Shown here: piece after piece, positions 36,344 through 44,994 of the stretch | Position numbering within the stretch: the stretch's first letter is position 1 | How the letters are laid out: every line of letters starts with the position of its first letter | Program-made: the position numbers and the translations under genes | Notes under the pieces: model-generated | The model's database searches: none | What the model was told of the DNA's origin: nothing | What the model saw: the letters and a program-made list of their open reading frames with translations, nothing else | Origin: Hartmannibacter diazotrophicus | Lineage (GTDB): Bacteria > Pseudomonadota > Alphaproteobacteria > Rhizobiales > Pleomorphomonadaceae | Length of the DNA stretch: 64,000 bases | NCBI RefSeq assembly: GCF_900231165.1 | Contig: NZ_LT960614.1 | Coordinates: 3,036,550 to 3,100,549 of the forward strand | Direction of reading: 5' to 3'

Positions 36344-37219
36344 ATGACCCTCTACGACATCGTTCTTGCCCCCTTCGCCGATTACGGCTTCATGCGCCGG
36401 GCGCTCGTCGCCTGTGTCGCGCTCGGCCTCGGTGCCGGCCCGGTCGGCGTCCTCCTGATGCTGCGGCGCATGAGCCTCATGGGCGATGCGCTCAGCCATG
36501 CGATCCTGCCCGGCGCCGCCATCGGCTTTCTCATCGCCGGCGGTTTTTCCCTGCCGATCATGGGCCTTGGCGGCCTCGTCGCCGGCCTTGCCGTGGCGCT
36601 CGGCGCCGGCTTCGTCAGCCGCATGACGAAGGTCAAGGAGGATGCGAGTTTCGCGACCTTCTACCTGACGTCTCTGGCCGCCGGCGTCCTGATCGTCTCC
36701 GCGCGCGGCTCCAACGTCGACCTTCTGCACGTCCTTTTCGGTTCGATCCTCGCGATCGATACACCCGCCCTGCTGCTGGTCGCAGGCATTGCGTCCGTCA
36801 CGCTCGTCGTGCTGGCGCTGATCTACCGGCCATTGGTCATCGAGTGTTTCGACCCCGGCTTCCTGCGCGCGGTTGGCGGCGGCGGACCTGTCTTCCACGT
36901 CGCCTTCCTGGCTCTGGTGGTCCTGAACCTCGTCGCCGGCTTCGAGGCCCTCGGCACCTTGATGGCCGTCGGCCTGATGATGCTGCCGGCCACGGTCGCG
37001 CATCTCTGGACCAACCGCCTCGGCGTGATGATGGCCATCGCTTCCGGCACGGCAATGGTCTCCGGCTTCGCCGGTCTCGTCATCTCCTTCCACCTCGAAA
37101 CGGCCTCCGGCCCGACGATCATTCTCGTGGCGAGCAGCCTCTACCTGCTGTCGCTGCTGCTCGGGCCTGCGGGGCTGCTGCACCGCCTCATACCGAAGAA
37201 GGCACATCTTCAAGGATGA
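36344..37219 (+). CDS. znuB: Zinc ABC transporter permease (ZnuB/AztB type)
   Basis: A 291-residue ABC-3 family membrane permease with about eight hydrophobic segments. Family features are RRALVACVALGLGAGPVGVLLMLRRMSLMGDALSHAILPGAAIGFLIAG (the LRRMSLMGDALSHA motif), TFYLTSLAAGVLIVS, and EALGTLMAVGLMMLPATVAHLWT. It forms the membrane channel for the ATPase upstream and the binding protein downstream. Its stop overlaps a possible ATGA start of the next frame, but the binding protein more likely starts at 37246. Confidence 0.9.
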   Translation: MTLYDIVLAPFADYGFMRRALVACVALGLGAGPVGVLLMLRRMSLMGDALSHAILPGAAIGFLIAGGFSLPIMGLGGLVAGLAVALGAGFVSRMTKVKEDASFATFYLTSLAAGVLIVSARGSNVDLLHVLFGSILAIDTPALLLVAGIASVTLVVLALIYRPLVIECFDPGFLRAVGGGGPVFHVAFLALVVLNLVAGFEALGTLMAVGLMMLPATVAHLWTNRLGVMMAIASGTAMVSGFAGLVISFHLETASGPTIILVASSLYLLSLLLGPAGLLHRLIPKKAHLQG

Positions 37220-37245
37220 CAACGCTTTACAGAAGGATTCTAAAC

Positions 37246-38142
37246 ATGAATCAAAACTTCAAGTCAGGCCTTGCCGCGGCACTCGCCCTTCTTGCGCTCA
37301 CAGCGTCCCCGGCCTCGGCGAAAGAGCTCAAAGTCGTCGCAAGCTTCACCGTGCTGGCCGACGTGGCTCGCGAGATCGGCGGCGACAAGGTGACCGTCAC
37401 CAGCCTGATCGGGCCCAATGGCGACCCCCATGAATTCTCGCCCTCGCCCAAGGACGCCAAGCTGCTGGCGGACGCGGACGTGGTCCTCGTCTCCGGCCTC
37501 GGCCTCGAGGGATGGATGGATCGCATGGTCGGCGCCGCCGGCCAGGTCAGCCCCGTGGTCGCATCGAAAGGCATCGAGACGCGCGAGATGGACGAAGACG
37601 GCCATATGGTCATCGATCCGCATGTCTGGAACAGCCCGCGCAACGTCGAGGTCTGGGTCGACAATATCGAAGCCGCCCTTGTGGCAGCGGACCCGGAGGA
37701 CAAGGCGGCCTATGAGTCCAACGCCTCCGCCTACAAGGCCAAGCTCGAGACGATCGACGCGGACGCCAAGAAGCGCTTTGCCGCCATTCCGGCCGACAAG
37801 CGCAAGCTGCTGACGAGCCACGACGCCTTCGGCTACTTCGGCAAGGAATACGGGATCGAGTTCCTCTCGCCCGTCGGCCTTTCGACCGAAAGCGAGGCAT
37901 CCGCCGCCGGCGTCGCGAAGCTGATCGACCAGATCAAGAAGGAGGGCGTGAAAGTCTACTTCTTCGAAAACTCCAACGATCCGCGTCTTGTCAATCAGAT
38001 CGCCGAAGCGACGGGCGCCGAGCCGGGTGGCGAACTCTATGTCGAGGCCCTCTCCGGCAAGGACGGCCCTGCGTCGACCTATCTCGACATGATCCGCTAC
38101 AACATCAACACGGTCCTCGACGCCATGAACAAATCCGTCTGA
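37246..38142 (+). CDS. znuA: Zinc ABC transporter substrate-binding protein (ZnuA/AztC type)
   Basis: A 298-residue periplasmic cluster 9 binding protein. The signal peptide is FKSGLAAALALLALTASPASA. Metal-ligand segments are GPNGDPHEFSPSP, GHMVIDPHVWNSPRN, LLTSHDAFGYFGKEY and a final acidic residue in YFFENSNDPRL. The acidic loop EMDEDGHM is short and not His-rich, unlike classical ZnuA, which fits AztC-like proteins; no aztD chaperone gene follows. AGAAGGA precedes the ATG. The 3' end overlaps the convergent miaA stop by 46 bases. Confidence 0.9.
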   Translation: MNQNFKSGLAAALALLALTASPASAKELKVVASFTVLADVAREIGGDKVTVTSLIGPNGDPHEFSPSPKDAKLLADADVVLVSGLGLEGWMDRMVGAAGQVSPVVASKGIETREMDEDGHMVIDPHVWNSPRNVEVWVDNIEAALVAADPEDKAAYESNASAYKAKLETIDADAKKRFAAIPADKRKLLTSHDAFGYFGKEYGIEFLSPVGLSTESEASAAGVAKLIDQIKKEGVKVYFFENSNDPRLVNQIAEATGAEPGGELYVEALSGKDGPASTYLDMIRYNINTVLDAMNKSV

Positions 38143-39032
38143 CCGGATGACGGATCGATCCGCGACCAGTCGGTGAACTGGTTGCGGAACCAGGTCTCCT
38201 GCCGCTTGGCATAGCGGCGGGTGGCAGTCACGGCTGCCGCGATGGCCTCGTCCAGCGTCATGGCGCCCGAGGCCGCCGCCATCATCTCAGGAACGCCGAT
38301 TGCCTTCATGGCGGGAAGCGCCGGATCAAGGCCGAGTGCCGCAAAACGCCGTGCCTCCTCCAGTCCGCCCTCGGCGACCATCTTGCCGAAGCGAGCCTCG
38401 ATCCGGCCGTGCAGCCAGGCGCGATCGGGCGCGAGCACGATCCCTTCGAAAGCACCGGCTGGAAGCAGCGGATCGCCGGGAATGGCCTGCCAGTCGAGCA
38501 GGGAGCGCCCCGTGCTCTCGATCACCTCCAGCGCCCGCGTCACCCGTTGCCGGTCGCTTGGACGCAGCCTCTCTGCCATCGCCGGATCGCGCGCGCCAAG
38601 CTCCGCATGAAGCTCGGGCGCCGCAATCGCCTCCGCCCTCGCCCGCCAGTGTGCCCGCACCGCGTCGTCGACCGGCGGCACCGGCGACAGGCCTTTCGTC
38701 AGCGCCGAGAAATAAAGCCCCGTTCCGCCGACGAGGACAGGCAGCCTGCCCCGCGCCATGACATCGCCAATGACCCTCGCCGCATCATTGAGATAGCGCG
38801 CGACGGTATAGCTCTCCGACGGCGGAACATGCCCGAAGAGATGGTGCGGAATGTCGCCCATCTCGTCCTCCGTCGGGCGCGCCGTCAGGATCGCAAGCCG
38901 GTCATAGACCTGCATAGCGTCGGCGTCGATCACCTCCCCGCCGAGAGCGCGCGCCAGATCGATCGCAAGCGCCGTCTTGCCGCTGGCCGTCGGTCCGGCT
39001 ATCAGGATCGCGCGCGGCGCGTTCCCGGTCAT
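38097..39032 (-). CDS. miaA: tRNA dimethylallyltransferase
   Basis: A 311-residue enzyme that adds dimethylallyl to A37 of tRNAs reading UNN codons. The P-loop is GPTASGKT (residues 13-20), followed by VIDADAMQVYDRLAILTARP, IPHHLFG, PVLVGGTGLYFSAL and the C-terminal RRYAKRQETWFRNQ, all MiaA signatures. Length is normal. It is divergent from serB and convergent with the zinc-binding protein, with overlapping 3' ends. Confidence 0.96.
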   Translation of the reverse strand: MTGNAPRAILIAGPTASGKTALAIDLARALGGEVIDADAMQVYDRLAILTARPTEDEMGDIPHHLFGHVPPSESYTVARYLNDAARVIGDVMARGRLPVLVGGTGLYFSALTKGLSPVPPVDDAVRAHWRARAEAIAAPELHAELGARDPAMAERLRPSDRQRVTRALEVIESTGRSLLDWQAIPGDPLLPAGAFEGIVLAPDRAWLHGRIEARFGKMVAEGGLEEARRFAALGLDPALPAMKAIGVPEMMAAASGAMTLDEAIAAAVTATRRYAKRQETWFRNQFTDWSRIDPSSGQTDLFMASRTVLML

Positions 39033-39126
39033 CTCTGGCTCCTTTCAGCCCGCATCCGTGGACCATCCGCCACAGCCTGACTGTCTTTCGCCGACCCAGG
39101 CTTACTTCGCAAGGGACCTCGCAAAA

Positions 39127-40023
39127 ATGCCCGCCGGATCGCTCCTCGTTGCAACGCTCGTTTCCTCGCAGGAGGCCGCCTGCCTCATGCCCGCGCTCGT
39201 CGCCGAAGCCGCCGGGACCATCGCGGCCGAGGCAGCCGTCATCCTCCAGGAAGACGTCGCGGCCGATCTCTTCTTCGAGGGCGATGCCGCGACCGCCGAG
39301 GCGCGCCTGCGCGGCCTGATCGATACGGCGCCGATCGATGTCGTCGTTCAGCCCGCCGCCAGCCGCCGCAAGCGGCTGCTGCTCGCCGACATGGATTCGA
39401 CCATGATCGGCCAGGAGTGCATCGACGAACTTGCCGCCGAGGTCGGCCTCAAGGACCATATTGCCGCAATCACCGAACGCGCCATGCGCGGCGAGATCGA
39501 CTTCGAACCGGCCCTGCGCGAGCGCGTCGGCCTGCTCAGGGGCCTCGATCTTTCCGTCGTCGACCGGGTGATCGCGGACCGGATCACGCTCACCCCCGGA
39601 GGGCCGGATCTGGTGCGCACCATGCGCGCCAACGGCGGCTACGCGGCCCTCGTCTCCGGCGGCTTCACGGTCTTCACCGGCCCTTTGGCCGCCCGCATCG
39701 GCTTCAACGAGAACCGCGCCAACCTTCTGATCGCCGAAGGCGGCAAGCTGACCGGCGACGTCGACGAACCGATCCTCGGCCAGCAGGCCAAGCTCGATTC
39801 CCTCGTCGAATTGCGCAGCTCGCTGGGCCTGCACGCTCTTGAAACGATGGCCGTCGGGGATGGCGCCAACGATCTCGCCATGATCGGCGAGGCCGGCCTC
39901 GGCGTTGCCTATCATGCCAAGCCGAAGGTCGCCGCCAGCGCCGCCGCCCGGATCGACCACGCCGACCTCACCGCCCTGCTCTTCATCCAGGGCTATGCGG
40001 CAAATGATTTCGTGTCGGGCTAA
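39127..40023 (+). CDS. serB: Phosphoserine phosphatase
   Basis: A 298-residue HAD enzyme making L-serine from O-phosphoserine. After an N-terminal ACT-like region (residues ~1-75), motif I is LLLADMDSTMIGQECIDELA (D88, D90), followed by AMRGEIDFEPALRERV (substrate Glu/Arg), LVSGGFTVFTG (motif II) and MAVGDGANDLAMIGEAGLGVAYHAKP (motif IV). The frame is open upstream to 38977 across the miaA promoter region; the ATG at 39127 matches the family start. The GNAT gene begins 4 bases after its stop, so they are cotranscribed. Confidence 0.96.
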   Translation: MPAGSLLVATLVSSQEAACLMPALVAEAAGTIAAEAAVILQEDVAADLFFEGDAATAEARLRGLIDTAPIDVVVQPAASRRKRLLLADMDSTMIGQECIDELAAEVGLKDHIAAITERAMRGEIDFEPALRERVGLLRGLDLSVVDRVIADRITLTPGGPDLVRTMRANGGYAALVSGGFTVFTGPLAARIGFNENRANLLIAEGGKLTGDVDEPILGQQAKLDSLVELRSSLGLHALETMAVGDGANDLAMIGEAGLGVAYHAKPKVAASAAARIDHADLTALLFIQGYAANDFVSG

Positions 40024-40026
40024 CCT

Positions 40027-40581
40027 ATGCGTATCGAGACCGAACGCCTGCGCCTGCGCCCTTTCGAGGAGCGCGATCTTCTCCCGCTTGGCGAAATGAG
40101 CGCCGATCCGCGTGTCATGGAGTTCTTTTCCGACCCGCTCGACCTCCACGGCACGAAAGAGCTGATGCAGCGTCTCGTCGGCCGGCAGCAGCGCGAGGGG
40201 ATCGGCATGGTCGCCGCCGAACGCAAGTCCGATGGCGCTTTCGTCGGGATCATCGGCCTCCAGCATGTTCCCTATGAGGAACGCTTCACACCCGCCGTCG
40301 AGGTCGGCTGGCGCCTCGCCCATCCCTTCTGGGGTCAGGGCTATGCAACGGAGGGCGCTCGGGCCTGCCTTGCCCACGCGTTTGAGCAGCACAGCATGAG
40401 CGAGGTCGTCGCCATCGCCCATGTCGGCAACGTCAACTCCCATCGCGTCATGGAGCGGCTCGGCATGCGGCGCGACGAGGGCGCCGACTTCGATCATCCC
40501 AGCGTCTCGCCGGAAAGCCCGCTCGCGCGGCATGGTCTCTGGCGGATTGCCAAGGCCGATTGGCTCGCGGCCAGATCCTGA
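40027..40581 (+). CDS. GNAT-family acetyltransferase (RimJ/RimL type)
   Basis: A 184-residue N-acetyltransferase. It starts RIETERLRLRPFEERDLLPL, contains VEVGWRLAHPFWGQGYATEGARACLAHAF with the acetyl-CoA loop (WGQGYATEG), and VVAIAHVGNVNSHRVMERLGM (the NxxSxxxxEKxGF-type end). This is the class acting on protein N-termini or small molecules; the substrate is unknown. It directly follows serB and is followed by a bidirectional-looking terminator. Confidence 0.9.
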   Translation: MRIETERLRLRPFEERDLLPLGEMSADPRVMEFFSDPLDLHGTKELMQRLVGRQQREGIGMVAAERKSDGAFVGIIGLQHVPYEERFTPAVEVGWRLAHPFWGQGYATEGARACLAHAFEQHSMSEVVAIAHVGNVNSHRVMERLGMRRDEGADFDHPSVSPESPLARHGLWRIAKADWLAARS

Positions 40582-40597
40582 AAACCGCCCTGAATGC

Positions 40598-40627
40598 AAA
40601 ACGCCATCCCCGGTCGGAGATGGCGTT
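40598..40627. terminator. Terminator between GNAT and degP genes
   Basis: A 9-bp stem AACGCCATC (40600-40608) and GATGGCGTT (40619-40627) lies between two convergent genes. The T-run (GTTTT) is on the minus strand, so it ends the degP transcript and may also act on the other side. Confidence 0.75.
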
Positions 40628-40661
40628 CTGATTGTTCATCGCAAAGGATGGCAGTCTCGGC

Positions 40662-42143
40662 CTAGTCGATCTTGACGGCGACGAAGCGCACCTGGCCGTC
40701 AGGATTGGTCACCAGCAACAGGGCCGAGCGTCGATCCATCGACTTGAGCTTTTCGACCGCCTTGGAGACATCCTCCGGCGTCGACACCGACTCCTGCGCG
40801 ACTTCGACGATGGTGTCGCCGGGCATCAGCCGCTTTTCGGCGGCTTCCGAGTTCGGATCGACGGCCGTGATGACGACGCCCTTGACGTCAGGCCCGATGC
40901 TGAACTGCTGGCGCGCCGCATCGTCGAGGGTCGAGAGTGCGAGGCCGAGCACCTTGTCCATCGGCTTGGGCGCATCCGCCTGAGGCTCGTCGACGGTCGT
41001 GTCCGCCTGCGCCATCTCGGTCTCGTCGAGAAGGCCGAGCGTCACCTTGACGTGCTCCTCCTTGCCCTGGCGGAGGATGACGACATCGACCTCCTCGCCA
41101 ACGGGCGTGTCCGCCACGATGCGCGGCAACTCGCGCATCTGGCTGATCTCTCTCCCGTCGAAGGACACGATGACGTCGCCGGGCTTGATGCCGGCGGTCT
41201 TGGCCGGGCCGTCGTCGGAGATGCCTGCAACCAGCGCGCCGCGCGCCGTGCCGATGCCGAGGCTTTCGGCCAGTTCGTCGGTCACCTGCTGGATGCTGAC
41301 GCCCAGCCAGCCACGGCGTGTCTCGCCATACTGGATGAGCTGGTCGACGACACGCTTGGCCGACGACGACGGGATCGAAAAGCCGATGCCGATCGATCCG
41401 CCCGACGGCGAGATGATCGCCGTGTTGATGCCGATCACGTTGCCGAACATGTCGAACAGCGGACCGCCCGAGTTGCCCCGGTTGATGGCCGCGTCCGTCT
41501 GGATGAAGTTGTCATAGGGACCGGAGTTGATGTCGCGGTTGCGGGCCGAGACGATACCCACCGTCACCGTTCCGCCGAGGCCGAACGGATTGCCGATCGC
41601 CATCACCCAGTCGCCGACACGGATCCTGTCGGAATCGCCGAATTTCACCGCCGTCAGCGGCTTCGTCGGCTTGACCCGAAGAACCGCAAGGTCGGTCTTC
41701 TCGTCGGTTCCGATCAGTTCGGCGGTGAGCTTCGTTCCGTCATTGAAGTTGGCGACGATTTCGTCCGCGTCCTCGATGACGTGATTGTTGGTCACGATGA
41801 TGCCGGCCGAATCGATCACGAAGCCGGACCCGAGCGACTGCACCCGCTGCGGTGAGTTGTCCTTGTTCTGCTGGTCGAAGAACTCGTCGAAGAATTCCTG
41901 GAAGGGCGATCCCTCGGGCACCTTCGGCATCGGCACCGAACGGTTGGTCGCAACCTTCTGGGACGTGGAGATGTTCACCACCGCGTCGAGAAGCCCCTCG
42001 GCGAGATCGGCCACCGAGTCGGGTCCCTGCGCATAGGCAGCCCGAACGGGAACCAGCAGCCCACCGGCAAGGACGGAGGCGGCAACCAGGCCACCAAAGA
42101 CCCCTCGCACCAGGATGGTGAGCCCATTCGATTGTCTGGCCAT
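40662..42143 (-). CDS. degP: DegP/HtrA-family periplasmic serine protease
   Basis: A 493-residue Do-type protease. The signal segment ILVRGVFGGLVAASVLAGGLLVPVRAAYA directs it to the periplasm. The catalytic triad is H121 (VTNNHVIED), D151 (KTDLAVLRV) and S225 (INRGNSGGPLFD), followed by two PDZ domains (GWLGVSIQQVTDELAESLG... and the last ~90 residues with GDTIVEVAQESVSTPEDV). It degrades or refolds damaged envelope proteins. The ATG at 42143 starts the signal peptide; the frame is open upstream to 42266. It ends the hflK-hflC-DUF2065-degP series, though a 279-base gap suggests it has its own promoter. Confidence 0.95.
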   Translation of the reverse strand: MARQSNGLTILVRGVFGGLVAASVLAGGLLVPVRAAYAQGPDSVADLAEGLLDAVVNISTSQKVATNRSVPMPKVPEGSPFQEFFDEFFDQQNKDNSPQRVQSLGSGFVIDSAGIIVTNNHVIEDADEIVANFNDGTKLTAELIGTDEKTDLAVLRVKPTKPLTAVKFGDSDRIRVGDWVMAIGNPFGLGGTVTVGIVSARNRDINSGPYDNFIQTDAAINRGNSGGPLFDMFGNVIGINTAIISPSGGSIGIGFSIPSSSAKRVVDQLIQYGETRRGWLGVSIQQVTDELAESLGIGTARGALVAGISDDGPAKTAGIKPGDVIVSFDGREISQMRELPRIVADTPVGEEVDVVILRQGKEEHVKVTLGLLDETEMAQADTTVDEPQADAPKPMDKVLGLALSTLDDAARQQFSIGPDVKGVVITAVDPNSEAAEKRLMPGDTIVEVAQESVSTPEDVSKAVEKLKSMDRRSALLLVTNPDGQVRFVAVKID

Positions 42144-42422
42144 GTGCCAAGTCTCCCAAAAAACGTCAGCCGGCGCCCTCAGCGTTCTCGCGCGCGGATC
42201 CGGATGTTCGCCGATACGCCGATCGCGGCGATTTTCAGCCGCAATCGGCATTATCCGACAATCCACGACCCTCGGACAGGCGCAATCATTCTCTATTCAA
42301 TCACATTGTCACGACAATGGCACGATGCCGCCCCGTCGCCCATGGCTCTCGTGTCGCTCATGGCCGCCGCGAAGCGATCGCGGGCCGCAGGTCCGAAGGA
42401 TGAGAGCGGACATTCGCCGCGG

Positions 42423-42611
42423 TCAGGTTCCGCGGACCAGCCAGACGATGGCGACACCGATCGCCATACCCGCAAGGCCGGCATACCGGAGGCGGGACTC
42501 GTCGAGCCCCGCCACCGACTTGAGATAGCGCTTCACGGCCTTGGGGACGGCTGCATAGAAGAACCCTTCCATGGCAACCGCGAGCCCCAAGGCCACGACG
42601 AAGTCTTTCAT
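42423..42611 (-). CDS. DUF2065 small membrane protein
   Basis: A 62-residue protein with two hydrophobic segments (VVALGLAVAMEGFFYAAVP and LRYAGLAGMAIGVAIVWLVRG), the DUF2065 pattern. It is regularly found right after hflC; its ATG overlaps the hflC stop as ATGA. Function is unknown, but strict linkage suggests an accessory role for HflKC. Confidence 0.93.
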   Translation of the reverse strand: MKDFVVALGLAVAMEGFFYAAVPKAVKRYLKSVAGLDESRLRYAGLAGMAIGVAIVWLVRGT

Positions 42612-43546
42612 TGCGCGGGTGACACCGCAGGCGCCGTTGCACCGCCAGCCGCGGGCTCCGTGGTGCTGGGCGCACCCTCGGACGAACCGAAGAAGCGGAA
42701 GAACTCCGACGTCGGCGACAGAACGAGTTCCGAACTGCCATCCTCCAGCGCCTTGGCGTAGGCCTGCATCGAGCGATAGAACTCGAAGAACTTTTCATCC
42801 TTGCCATAGACATTCGCAAAGATGCGGCTCTTCTCCGCGTCGCCCTTGCCTCGCTCGATCTCCGCGTCACGCTGGGCTTCGGCGACAAGCACCGTTGCGC
42901 GGCGATCGGCTTCGGCCTTGATGCGCAGCGATTCCTGCGTGCCCTGCGCCCGCTCCTCGGCGGCCACGGCGAGACGTTCGGCCCGCATGCGGTCGTAGGT
43001 CTGCGCACGCACGTCCTCGGGCAGTTCCGTTTGCCGGATCCTGAGGTCGACGACGCCGATGCCGAGGCTGGCGGCATCCGGACGGATGAGATCGCGGATC
43101 TGCTCCATCATGCCGGCACGCTCGCTGGTGAAGGCTTCCTCGTAGGAGCGCTGGCCGTAGACCTCGCGAAGACGCGAATCGAGGCGGGTGCGCAAACGTT
43201 CGGCCGCAAGCGTCAGGTTGCCGCCAACCGCTTCACGGAAGATCTGCGGGTCGAGAATGCGGAACGCCGCGAAGGCATCGACGATATAGCGCCGGTCGTT
43301 GCGGAACAGCACTTCCATGCCGTCGAGTTCCAGCGTCAGCAGGCGGCGGTCGTAATACTGGACGGAATCGACCAAGTTCGTCGGCAGCTTGAAATAGATG
43401 CCCGGAGCCTGGATGACCCGCTGGATTTCGCCGAAGCGAAGCTGAATCGCCTGCTCCCGCTGGTTGACGATGAAGGTGGATGAATAGGCAATAACCGCTG
43501 CAACGACGAGAGCGATCACGACGCCTGGAAAAAAGGCCTGGCGCAT
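42608..43546 (-). CDS. hflC: HflC, SPFH-domain protease modulator
   Basis: A 312-residue membrane protein. An N-terminal transmembrane helix (FFPGVVIALVVAAVIAYSSTFIV) is followed by an SPFH/prohibitin domain (QREQAIQLRFGEIQRVIQAPGIYFKLP ... VDLRIRQTELPEDVRAQTYDRMRAERLAVAAEERAQG). HflC and HflK form a large periplasm-facing cage around the FtsH protease. Start and stop overlap hflK and the DUF2065 gene as ATGA, giving tight translational coupling. Confidence 0.96.
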   Translation of the reverse strand: MRQAFFPGVVIALVVAAVIAYSSTFIVNQREQAIQLRFGEIQRVIQAPGIYFKLPTNLVDSVQYYDRRLLTLELDGMEVLFRNDRRYIVDAFAAFRILDPQIFREAVGGNLTLAAERLRTRLDSRLREVYGQRSYEEAFTSERAGMMEQIRDLIRPDAASLGIGVVDLRIRQTELPEDVRAQTYDRMRAERLAVAAEERAQGTQESLRIKAEADRRATVLVAEAQRDAEIERGKGDAEKSRIFANVYGKDEKFFEFYRSMQAYAKALEDGSSELVLSPTSEFFRFFGSSEGAPSTTEPAAGGATAPAVSPAQ

Positions 43547-44637
43547 CAGTTGGCTCCCTTCGTCGCATTGTTCATCGCCGGCAGCGGCAGATAGGGAATG
43601 ACCCCACTGTTGCCCGTGCCGCTGTCGATGATCACCTTGTTCGACTTGCCGAACACATCCTCCATTGTCTCCAGATACATGCGCTTGCGCGTGACGTCCG
43701 GAGCGAGACGATACTGATCGTAGATGGACGTGAAGCGCTGCGCCTCACCCGTCGCCTCGGCGATCACCTGATCACGATAGCCGATGGCGGCCTCGCGCAC
43801 CTGGCTCGCCTGACCGCGGGCATCACCCAATCGCTTGTTGGAATAGGCCTGAGCCTCCTGCTGGAAGCGTTCGCGGTCCTGCTCGGCGCGCACCACCTCG
43901 TCGAAGGCATCGCGCACATCCGCCGGCGGCAGCGCCTGCTCCAGGTTGACGGCCGTAACGCGAATACCCGCGTCATAGGAATCGAGAACCGTCTGGATGA
44001 GGTCGCGCACGGCAACGGCACCAGCCGTACGGCCGGCCGTTCTGACCGTCTCGGCCGGCGTCACGGCGACATATTCGCGCATGGCCGCCTCGGAAACGAT
44101 CCGCACCACGCCGGGCTGGTCGGCCACCTGGAAGAGATATTTGATCGGGTCGTCGATCTTCCAGTTGACGGTGAATTTTACGTCGACCAGATTCTGGTCG
44201 CTGGCGAGCATGATGTTGCCCTGATTGGAGCTGCTGCGCCCGCCGCCGATGGTTTCCTGGTTTTCCTTCAGGATCTGCGGCTTCTCGACGGTCTCGAAGG
44301 GCCACACGATGAAGTGCATGCCCGGACCGTTGATCTCTTTCTTGACCTTGCCGAACTGAAGCTCGATGCCGACCTCGTCGGGCTGCACGACGTAGATGCT
44401 CTGGTAGAGCCAGAAGCCGACGGCGACGAGGAGCACAAGCGGCAGCATCGCGAAGGAGCTACCGCCGCTGCCGCCGGGCAGCACCTGCCTCAGCTTGTCC
44501 TGGCTGCGCCTCAGAAGTTCTTCCAGATCCGGCGGCTGCTGTCCGCCGCCTCCCGATCCGCCCCCGCGTGGCGGTTGTCCCCAGGGTCCATTTCCACCCC
44601 CGCGACCGCCGCCGCCACTCTGGTTGCTCCAAGGCAT
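43546..44637 (-). CDS. hflK: HflK, SPFH-domain protease modulator
   Basis: A 363-residue partner of HflC. The N-terminus is a Gly-rich cytoplasmic tail (SNQSGGGGRGGGNGPWG...), then one membrane helix (MLPLVLLVAVGFWLYQSIYVV) and the SPFH domain (QPDEVGIELQFGKVKKEINGPGMHFIVWPFE), followed by the coiled-coil stretch VRAEQDRERFQQEAQAYSNKRLGDARGQA. First gene of the hflK-hflC-DUF2065 operon, with its promoter at 44700-44728. Confidence 0.96.
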   Translation of the reverse strand: MPWSNQSGGGGRGGGNGPWGQPPRGGGSGGGGQQPPDLEELLRRSQDKLRQVLPGGSGGSSFAMLPLVLLVAVGFWLYQSIYVVQPDEVGIELQFGKVKKEINGPGMHFIVWPFETVEKPQILKENQETIGGGRSSSNQGNIMLASDQNLVDVKFTVNWKIDDPIKYLFQVADQPGVVRIVSEAAMREYVAVTPAETVRTAGRTAGAVAVRDLIQTVLDSYDAGIRVTAVNLEQALPPADVRDAFDEVVRAEQDRERFQQEAQAYSNKRLGDARGQASQVREAAIGYRDQVIAEATGEAQRFTSIYDQYRLAPDVTRKRMYLETMEDVFGKSNKVIIDSGTGNSGVIPYLPLPAMNNATKGAN

Positions 44638-44994
44638 CAGTTCTCGTTCCTCTCCTTTTGGCCCGGTGACCGGGCAATATCTTCAATCGCTGACCTGTGC
44701 TTATAGGCGTTGGCGCAGCCGGGTTCAACGACACCCGCCAGCACGCTCTCTGGGCACAATTCAGGCGACCCCCGCTCGGTCCGCAGAAGCGTTTCACGGT
44801 TATGGCGGTCCATCCGACCGTCATTCGAAACGCCCTAACGTCCTGACTCTCGAACTTTTCTGCCGATCCGGCGGTACGCCCGATCAGAGAATGCTCCAGC
44901 GATGTGACGTGGTGTCACCGGATCGTGAAGTCAATGGCATCTCGCTCGGGCGCGTCGGCCTTTGGACAATTTCGCCCCCTCCCGGATGGCGGCC
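44638..44994. other. Intergenic region holding the hflK promoter
   Basis: This 357-base gap between hflK and the stop of the amine oxidase gene shows the hflK promoter and a GCCCGGTGACCGGGC palindrome near 44661-44675 in the hflK leader. No gene is supported. Confidence 0.45.
44700..44728 (-). promoter_or_regulatory. Sigma-70-type promoter of hflK
   Basis: On the minus strand TTGAAC (44723-44728) and TATAAG (44700-44705) are separated by 17 bases, ~65 bases ahead of the hflK ATG. Confidence 0.6.

Noticed and set aside
35837-37222. 461-codon frame antisense to the zinc ABC genes
   Set aside because: Shadow of two conserved transporter genes; the translation is low-complexity Asp/Glu/Arg/His.
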